In this document: positions 56,189-64,000 of the stretch, piece by piece | Layout of the letters: the number at the start of each line of letters is the position of its first letter | How positions within the stretch are numbered: the first letter of the stretch is position 1 | From: Coniella vitis | Lineage: Eukaryota; Ascomycota; Sordariomycetes; Diaporthales; Schizoparmaceae | Assembly (NCBI GenBank): GCA_011317545.1 | Contig: WUJK01000008.1 | Span: 1,736,001 to 1,800,000, forward strand | Length of the DNA: 64,000 nucleotides | Direction of reading: 5' to 3' | The notes under the pieces: model-generated | The model's input: the letters and a program-made list of their open reading frames with translations, nothing else | What the model was told of the DNA's origin: nothing | Databases searched by the model: none | Position numbers and translations under genes: made by a program

Positions 56189-57872
56189 TGTAGATGTGTG
56201 TATGTGTCTCCGTTTGTATAGCTAAGAAGGTCGTCCTTGTATGTGTGTTCCCTTTGGCGCCTCAGTGAGGGAGCACAAGCGAATGTTCTAGGAGCAAGGT
56301 TGAGGCAAATAGCAAGTATGAGCTTGAAGGCAAAGGATGGCGATGATCAGAGAGAAGATGATGTGCTAGGATGGAAGGGGGGATCGATGGGCAAGACGAA
56401 AGGGGCGAGAGAATATATATTCCGCGCATATGGATGTCTAAGTAGATATGCTTCTGTCACAGGGATGCCACTACTGCTACTGAAGCCGAACTGCGTCCCT
56501 GATCCTACTCTGCACTCCCCGACGCCCAAAGATAGTGGGCAGATGTCGGAAGGCGGCTCAAGCCTGTTGCTGGCCGGGCCGGGCCCACTATGCTCGGTAG
56601 CCAGCGCCCAGCGGTGCCTGGCGCCCCTGTGGCCGGAACTCGCCGAGGGCCCTATGGCGGACGCTGCCAAACCGCCTGAGAACTTTGCATCCACGATTCC
56701 GAGTTTGGCCATTCAAGATGCGCTTCTGGATCTGAAAAAAGCAAACCAACTTCTGTCTGAGCTCGTGTTTTGTGGATCATACTGTCTGCAGCATGCAGCT
56801 TTGATGTAACTAAGTAAAGTACGTCCAGGTGTGTCATATTGGTGGTACATAATATGCACTTGCATACCACAAGCACTCACTGATTTGCCGTTTTACCACC
56901 ACCGTCACCACCACCACTCGCGGGGCGGATAAGGTGCGTCGCGGCCATGGGCAGTTTGCGCAAACTCTCATCATCGTATGACGACCGTGCTACCATATAA
57001 TTAGGGCCAGCACATCTTGCTAAGCTGGGCTTAGATAACGTGCAATAGATTTCAACAAGACTAATGCAATCTAAGGTTATCGAGGAAGTCTTCTGGACCC
57101 AACGCAAGCATTATTTTGGCTTCATCAGTATCCAAGCATAAAAGTATCTTGATTGCACATCTAAAATCTAAACCCTTTAATCGCGCCCTTTACCACGTAG
57201 CATCAGCGGTATAGTCTCTTGGATGAACCACCAGTAATCATTCTAACAGTAACGAAAATCCAGAAGTGAAATAAGAGGATATTATTGGCCATTTTCGTTG
57301 CGTGTATGTAAGCAGTTTGGTAATGTGTCTCTTACGAGCAATCTTGAAAGCATGTGCCAAGAGGTCTTGTGGCAGGGATCTATGAACGGGACGCTGCCCC
57401 AGCATAGCCCGCCAGCCAAGATCCACTGAGCCCCCACTTTCAGCGCCTCTCACAGTAGCTCACCCTCAATGTCGAGCCCCCGTGCGATTCGCTGCATGGC
57501 TGTCAACCACCAATATCCTTCCCCTTCTATAGCCATCACCACTACCTTGCTGGTCAGCCCCATATCTTTTCTCTTTCGACGACAGCACTTTTTGCACGAC
57601 AAGGCTCCTGAGGAGTCTAGTTGGTCTTGCTTCTTCTTCTCCCTCTCTTTACTTTGTTTCTCCAGGGCTTGCCTTCTATTTCGATCCTATCGGCGCCCAG
57701 CTTCGAGCCGAGTCCTTAACAGTCTCTCTGCCGATAACCGCCATATCGAGTTGTGATAAGCCAAAGCCTATGCGATAGGCACTTGCCCTTCGGAAGAGCT
57801 GTATATAGTGTCTGAATGGCATAGAGGACATCGAATGCAGGGGCGACAGAGTTCGTTCCTTGTGGAGGACCG
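56189..57872. promoter_or_regulatory. divergent urate oxidase/Rictor region
   Basis: About 1.7 kb between start codons facing apart. It carries both promoters and possibly an unseen 5' exon of Rictor. I looked for a UaY-type TCGG-N6-CCGA site for purine induction and found no exact match. A frame at 56237-56809 (plus) lacks motifs and is not annotated. Confidence 0.5.
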
Positions 57873-60800
57873 ATGGATGGGCCCTTGAGCTCCTCTGCGG
57901 GCCCAACACTGAATTTAGCCCAGCGAGACAAGGAGAAGGCTTTCACCAACTTTCAGACTCCCTCAGGCGTCACCACATCTGTTAGCAGGCAACGACCCAG
58001 CCTCGACCAAGGCGATGGCAACAATCTCACCCTGCAGCCCCCTGGGGCTGCCAACGGCGTCCCCTCTGTCCGAACAGTCTCCTCCCCGGCCGCCAGCTAC
58101 GCACCGCGCGCTGCTAGCTTCAACCCTTCTTCCATCGCCGGCCCCGGCAGCTTCAGCTCTGACTTGAGGAGCCAGATCGGTGGACCTTCGCGCACAGGCT
58201 CGAGACCTGATATCTACAATAATCTAGGGCCATTGAACGAAGCGACGGACGGCTCGGACCCAGAAAAAGTCCTTGCCGATCTGCGCGACGAATTGGCGCG
58301 TGAAAACAAGATCAAGGAAGGGAGCGAGAATATGCTAGAAGCCCTCAACACAAAGAAACCCAAACACGTTCGAGAACAGAAAGCAAAGGTCGAAGCGGAA
58401 CTGAACGCTTCCTATGCTCGCATCAGAAAGCTCAAAGCACGCATAGAAGACATACAACAGGCCAAGACAGCGCCCATTACGCCTACCAGACCGCCTGGGG
58501 ATCTTCCCGCCATGTTCAGACGCACGCAATCGCGACGGAGTGCGTCGAGGAGTGGCGCAGGCTCGGATCTGGATGAGATGGTCGACCCAACATACCGACT
58601 CGGCGAGCTGCTGCAAGCTCTTGAGATTGAGGGATTGACGCCCGAGTATTATGTGGCCAAGGCCAACGCCCTGGTTGCGCTGTTCAAGAACTACCCAAAC
58701 ATCAAGTATGACCTGGTCTGGTCAATCTTCGGCCTGAGGATGCAGGTCATGCTACTGAGCGAAAGTAGAGAGGTGGTGGCTGCAGGGTACCGCATGACCC
58801 GATACGCCATGTCAGACAGATCTTCTCTCAAGAAGATTCGCACACTCAATACCGATTATGTCGTCATCTCGTGAGTATGCGCAGGTCTAGACTCTGATTT
58901 TGTTCAGCACGCTAACGCGATTCTAGATCATTGATCAAGGATAGAAAAGCTGATTTAGAGCGCGAACAGGCACTCAAGTTCGTCCGAGCATTCCTCGACA
59001 TCAAGGATGGTATCCGTGAGCTATCGCGCATTGTTGTGAGGACTATTGCCTCTATTGCAGAGCATGGCGATGACAGGCTTCGCCCAATATGCCTGGAGAC
59101 ATTGGCTGAAATACTTGTGCGCGATCCGCAGCTACTGCTTGCGTCTGGTGGCTTGTCTGTCATTTGTGACGCTCTAACAGAGGGGTCTTACAAGGCTCCG
59201 GAGAGCCTGATCTCTGCCTACCTACTCCTGCTCGACTCGCCGCAAAAGCGAAAATATTTGCGCCCGGGTTATGACCTCGAAGTCATCTTCAATGTCTTCA
59301 CGGACGCTTTCCTCTCCAACGAGACCATCCTTAAGCACAACTCAAAAGCGATTTCGTCGGCACTCAGGACATGGCCTGGTATTATGTACCTGTCCATGTA
59401 CAATTTCCGTGCCATTCGATCACTCATTGCCAGCCTCATGCTGCCCAATCAACAAGCCAGGGATATCATCATCGTCCTTTTATATTCGCTGCTGCGCATC
59501 AAGTCTCCTGCCTGGGCGACGCCATTCTTGGCAGGACGAAGGCTCACAACATATGGTAGAGTCAACACACTCAAACCAGCGGCTACAGGAGGAATTAAAA
59601 TTACCCAGCCTCAGGTCGAGGATGACAGCACCGAACAGAATTTTGTAGAACACTACACGGCTCTTCTTCTGGCGATTCTAGTCAAGGCGGATCTGGTATC
59701 GACCTTGCTCAACCTGGCACGCAATGCTGAAGAGGAAACCATGAAGCGCAAGTCGACTTTATTGCTAGGCGAAGTTCTCAGACTTTGCAGTCGCCTCTTG
59801 CCTACCTCGTGGAGTAGTGACCTGCAATTCCTTCCAGATCTCTTTTCCGAAGCCGTAAAATTCAAGAATGAGTCGCATTTCGTCGCCACAGGCTTGATCT
59901 ACCAGATTAGTAGCGTCAGTCGCACCCTCTATCGGTCGACCCCATCAGCACTGGGTGCTACCAGTTTGCTTTCGAACCAGCTTACTGCAGGACTGGCTTT
60001 GGAAGAGGAGCAGCCGAGAGCTACTAGCGCCATGCCTCACGTTGACGAGGGCGCGTTCCGTCAACTCTTGGTTGATTCGGGGGTGTTGAGCAGCAGTAAC
60101 TATCTGAAGTGGAACTGGGAAATCATCCTCAAATTGATTGAGGGTCCTTTGACAATTGGCAAGCGAGTGGATGATGCCAACAAAGCTTCCAAATTCATGA
60201 AGAGGCTAATGGGCTTCTATCGCCCTTTCAAATACCGTTTCTCCGACGTCAAGAGCACGCGCAACACACAAAAGTACATCAAGGTTGGCTGCGCGCTGAT
60301 GCATACCCTCCTCCAGTCCCAGCAAGGTATCGAGTACCTGGCAAATAATAAGGTTCTGAGGCAGATTGCCGAGTGCCTGGCTCAATGTGATCCAGTGAGT
60401 AACACAAATCCCAATTGAACAATTGAACAATTAAAGATGCTGACAGTCCATTTCACAGACGAGTGGAATTACTGCTGGTGTGCCGTTGTTTTCTAAGGAC
60501 AGAATGACGGACACCTTGAGCGGAGGATACTTTGCTATGCTGGGCGTCCTAAGTGCAGATAAGAGAGGCTTGGAGATGCTTCAGCGCTGGCGGATGTTTA
60601 ATATGATGTACCACATTCTCGAGCACAACCAACGACCGGACCTATCCAAGTTACTGCTTTCGAGCTTTGACTATAGCTTCTTGGGACACCCTAGAGTGTT
60701 ACTCCGGACCGCCATGACGGCGAGCACCAAGGAGATTCGCATCTACGCCACGAACATTCTTCGAAAGTTTGTGACCAATCCAAAGGAGGGTACCGCGACC

Positions 60801-62249
60801 CATTCGAGATGGGCCATTCAACTACTTGTTGAGCAGCTGTACGATCCAGAAGTCGAAGTCAGCGCGACTGCAATCAAGATCCTTGAGAGGGCGTGCAATA
60901 CCAAGAGTTACCTTGAGTTCATTGTCGCTTGCAGACCAGCTCTGGATCATCTGGGTGAAATTGGCGCGCCTCTGCTGCTGCGCTTCTTATCGACCTCGAT
61001 TGGCTACGACTACCTGGACGGCTTGGATTACATAAGAAATGAGATGGACGACTGGTTTCTGGGCCGTAATGACACCTACGTCAACACAGTCGAGGCAAGC
61101 CTGGCTCGTGCGTTTGCCGATATCCAGGATGAGCCTACGAATCGCCTCAGTCTGCTAGATGATGAGCCAGACCCAGAGGCTGATCCTCATGTGCCACCAC
61201 ATTTCTACCGTGAGCTTACACGAACTGAAGAGGGATGCAAATTGCTGGCGCAGAAGGGGCATTTTCTCGAGTTTGCTAGTACTATCCGGGAGTACGGCAT
61301 GCAAGCCGAAGATCCTGAGATCATGATCAAGGTCAAGGGCTGTATGTGGGCAGTAGGCAACGTCGGCTCCATGGACCGAGGCGCACCATTCCTGGAAAGC
61401 TGCGATGTCATCGAGCACATTGTTAAAATTGCAGAGCAGCACGAGGTCATGAGTATGCGAGGCACCGCCTTCTTCGTTGTCGGCTTAATCTCTAGGTCGG
61501 TCCACGGCTTGGAAATCTTGTCCGAGCTTGGCTGGGATGCAAACACTAATTCGATTGGTGTGTCAAGCGGCTTTTGCGTTCCTAACAACATATCCAAGTT
61601 CTTGTCTCTGCGACCTTGGGATCATCAGGTGGCTGGCTCAATTGTTCTACCCAGTTCGCAGAGGACTGAGAGTATGAAGGCACCAGTCATGCCCTCACGG
61701 CCGCGGTCTGACTCGATGATGGAGGCCATGGGAGCGCCCAGCTCGCTCTACGACAACGTCAACACGGGGGCTTTCGATGACGATGAAGACGTCGTTCTTG
61801 ATCCGGATCCTACGAATCACAAGATTCTTAGCCTCTTCATCGATCTGAGTAACACTGTGCGATTCAGCAAGGCACGCAATGATCTTGTTGCTTTGAAGGA
61901 GAAAAAGCCTCAGGGTTTCGGCAATGCACAAGTTTTCCGACGAGTAGTGGCACTCATGGAGGCGCACCACTACCGACTAGCAGCGCGTCGCATGCTCGAG
62001 TTGTTTGAGCGGAACGTTCTACGTGAAGTAGTCTTTGGTGAGGATAGCGATGAGGACTCGGACGAAGAGTCCACTAGCCCTGGCTACGCCAACGCACGAC
62101 TACGTCAAGGCCTACAGAGCCTCCGGGGCGAGGAGGGCGGTGAGGAGGGCGACTCTAGCTCTGCTAGTGGTGGACAGCGCATGGACCGGCGTCTGAGCGC
62201 TGGTAACCCAACCGACACGGAACCTCGAGAAAGGCGTGGCACCGTATAA
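57873..62249 (+). CDS. TORC2 subunit of the Rictor/Ste20/Avo3 family
   Basis: Scaffold subunit of TOR complex 2, which controls AGC kinases, actin and membrane stress responses. Exons 57873-58870, 58927-60394 and 60459-62249 give 1418 residues, usual for the family. A Ser/Pro-rich N-terminus is followed by a coiled HR1-like segment at about 130-190 (LADLRDELARENKIKEG, KAKVEAELNASYARIRKLKA). The helical-repeat body begins near 240 (GLTPEYYVAKANALVALFKN). Further Rictor blocks are LEREQALKFVRAFLDI, ILKHNSKAISSALRTWPG, MGFYRPFKYRFSDVKS, GGYFAMLGVLSADKRGLEML and CMWAVGNVGSMDRG with GTAFFVVGLISRS. The tail is acidic, then Arg/Gly-rich. Both introns are short, with GTGAGT donors. The start is the first ATG of the open frame; an upstream exon is not excluded. 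Confidence 0.93.
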
Positions 62250-63103
62250 ATGAGCAATCAGGTGGCTACCTACAACGAGGCGGCGACTACCTGGGCGTTT
62301 TAGGATGCTCTCGTGTTTGCGAGTGTCGCCAGACTTGGATTTTATTCTCCCTCTCCCTCCTGCCCCTTTTCTTCTTTCCTTTTTATTCTTTGACACTTTG
62401 ATCTTTTACACGCAACTGTACAATATCTTTCGGGCGGATGACTGCACTCTAAGTCTCTTTTTGCATTTGGTGCATATGGTAGGGGTTCAAGGGAAAAGGG
62501 GTAACTGTTTGGGCGGCGAGGCGTTGATTGAATACCCATTAGAGTTGGACCAGTCTTTAGAGCTGAAAGTGCCGCTCTCGCTAAAGGTCTTTTGCACCTT
62601 GTTGGCGAAACGCCAGGCTAGCTCATGGTTGCATATGACATGTTTTTGTTGCCATCGGGCTGGTATAAAGACCGAGGAGGGATGGCGCAGGAATGACAGG
62701 CGCCAATGGCCCTTTACTATGTATCATGCAAAAGCGGCCGCCTTCAAACTCAGGTCCGTCAGTACTTAGTTTTACTGCGACTCGGAGCAAAGCCTACGAA
62801 TCCACATTTCCTCCATCATTGGTCTCACAGTACATAGTATTGTCGTGGGCTCTGAAAGATGGGTCGATTACGTGATGGCATGATGCATCTTGACCACCAG
62901 AGCCAGGAACGTTTGTCTTGGCTTTTGTTGTAGTCGCTCTTGCCCTGTTGTACCCCTAACCCCCCCCCCCCACCGACACTCAGCTCGCGATCATCGTGTT
63001 GCCGTCGACGACGCCCTTTCCGGTGTAGCCAGTTGTGAAGGACTCCTCCCCTCGTCTGGTTTTTTTTTTGTCACCAAGCTTTTAGGCATTTGACATTCAC
63101 AAG
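62250..63103. other. intergenic between Rictor and the THI20-like gene
   Basis: About 850 bp with the Rictor 3' end and the next promoter. TACATAGTA occurs at 62715-62723 (reverse) and 62831-62839 (forward), 116 bp apart. A C12 run lies at 62960-62971 and a T10 run at about 63060. No supported frame. Confidence 0.6.
62960..62971 (+). repeat. poly-C run (12 C)
   Basis: A homopolymer of 12 C about 130 bp upstream of the THI20-like start. Its length may be uncertain. Confidence 0.85.
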
Positions 63104-64000
63104 ATGGTGCAAAGCAAAGTGCTGGTGATTGCCGGATCCGACAGCTCCGGTGGAGCGTGAGTACATGACCCTCCACTCTCTTCCTCATCCTTCATGGTCG
63201 TCAGCCAGGCTTCACTTATCGGGCGCTCACTCGCTCACACCCGCGCCGCGACGCCACCTCAGTGGCCTTGAAGCCGACCAGAAAGTCCTTGCCGCACATG
63301 GCGTCTACGCCATGACCGCCACCACGGCCCTCACAGCGCAAAACACAACCGGTGTGACAGCCATCCACGAGATCCCGCCCGCTTTTTTGCGCAAGCAAAT
63401 CGACGCTGTATTTGACGACATGGGCGTCGACGTCGTCAAGATTGGCATGCTGGCATCGACCGAGATCATCGCCACTGTTGCTGCTGCGCTGGCGGAGCAT
63501 GGCCATTCCAACCGTCATACAATTGTCCTCGACCCTGTCATGGTCGCCACCACAGGCGCCGAGCTGCTGCCGCACGCGGCGCTCAAGGAGATGCGCAAGA
63601 AGCTGCTGCCGCAGACGACTGTGCTTACGCCGAATGTGCCTGAGGCGCGTAGGTTATTGGCCGATGCTGGACTTGCCCCGCAGGATGCTGAGATCCGTGG
63701 GGTGGAAGACCTTGAGGACATGGGGAGGCAGTTGCTCGGCCTGGGCCCGGACTGGGTGCTGGTCAAGGGCGGACACGCGCCTCTGCGGAGAGATCTGACT
63801 GCCGCGAGGATGGCTGATGAGGCTGAGATTGTGGTGGATGTGCTTGTCGGAAAGGATGATCAGGTTCTCAGAATCCAGACACCATGGAAAAGGAGCACCA
63901 GTACGCATGGCACCGGCTGCTCGCTCGCTTGTCAGTTCAGGCCCACATTTCCCCAACCGACTACGGTTCTTCAGAGTCTTAGTAAGATGGCTGGCAGACT
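63104..64000 (+). CDS. hydroxymethylpyrimidine (phosphate) kinase, THI20-like, 5' part only
   Basis: Phosphorylates HMP and HMP-P in thiamine synthesis. Exon 1 is 63104-63156; exon 2 runs from 63263 to a likely GTCAGT donor at about 63931. The ribokinase-fold ThiD domain is clear: VLVIAGSDSSGGAGLEADQK across the splice, YAMTATTALTAQNT, DVVKIGMLAS, IVLDPVMVATTGAELL, TVLTPNVPEA, WVLVKGGH and the anion hole THGTGCSLA. The block after GTGCSLA (expected SAI...) is not yet seen, so the third exon lies at or beyond the right edge. Fungal proteins of this kind usually carry a C-terminal TenA domain, which cannot be judged here. Confidence 0.9.

Noticed and set aside
56237..56809. 190-codon plus-strand frame upstream of Rictor
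   Set aside because: No motif, no conserved start context, and it lies in the urate oxidase promoter side. Probably chance.
1..64000. tRNA, rRNA, spliceosomal RNA, CRISPR and transposon searches by eye
   Set aside because: No B-box with a foldable cloverleaf, no rRNA-like or U-RNA core, no direct-repeat array, and no transposase or reverse transcriptase text was found. A tRNAscan or Infernal run would settle the RNA part.

Overview
The window reads as nuclear DNA of a filamentous ascomycete (Pezizomycotina, probably Sordariomycetes and perhaps Hypocreales; the class is inferred from protein resemblance only). Genes are split by short GT-AG introns, mostly 54-130 bp with CTAAC/CTAAT-like branch sites. 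They are spaced by 0.3-2 kb of non-coding DNA on both strands. NoxR (p67phox-like NADPH oxidase regulator) and a Rictor-type TORC2 subunit fit a hyphal fungus. I found no bacterial features, no CRISPR array, no transposon and no convincing tRNA or rRNA gene.

Layout. 1-1660: repeat-bearing flank without a supported gene. 1661-10782: CRD1 (+, cardiolipin synthase), MTO1 (-, mitochondrial tRNA modification), VPS45 (-) and MMM1 (+). 11468-19860: RCE1 (-, CAAX protease), AKR1 (-, ankyrin/DHHC palmitoyltransferase), SRP receptor beta (+) and cystathionine beta-synthase (-, with an apparent one-base frameshift). 21311-24468: eL32 (-) and a Ydj1-type DnaJ protein (-) ending in a CAAX box. 26471-35254: mitochondrial glutamyl-tRNA synthetase with a long extra C-terminus (+), CSN5 (-), a hemerythrin-like protein (-) and a glutamine-rich FAR1-type factor (-). 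35953-43147: an unrecognised small protein (+), eL34 (+), an NDUFAF3-like protein (+) and an alpha/beta hydrolase fused to a PIR1-like phosphatase (+). 44287-46137: NoxR (-). 46138-51639: 5.5 kb without a recognisable gene. 51640-62249: CCS1 (-), mitochondrial uL13 (+), urate oxidase (-) and Rictor (+). 63104 to the right edge: the start of a THI20-like HMP-P kinase (+).

Themes. At least six genes act in mitochondria (CRD1, MTO1, MMM1, mt-GluRS, NDUFAF3-like, uL13m). Two act in lipid modification of proteins: RCE1 trims prenylated CAAX proteins, and the Ydj1-type protein here carries such a box; AKR1 palmitoylates. Several pairs are divergent with possibly shared promoters (VPS45/MMM1, AKR1/SRPRB, FAR1-like/small gene, CCS1/uL13m). 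There is no sign of one co-regulated pathway.

Most worth a second look: the roughly 395-residue tail on the GluRS, the hydrolase-phosphatase fusion, the CBS frameshift, a recurring intergenic 9-mer (TACATAGTA), and the 5.5-kb gap upstream of NoxR. All exon borders were inferred by eye from frame, splice signals and family conservation; no alignment or transcript data were used.
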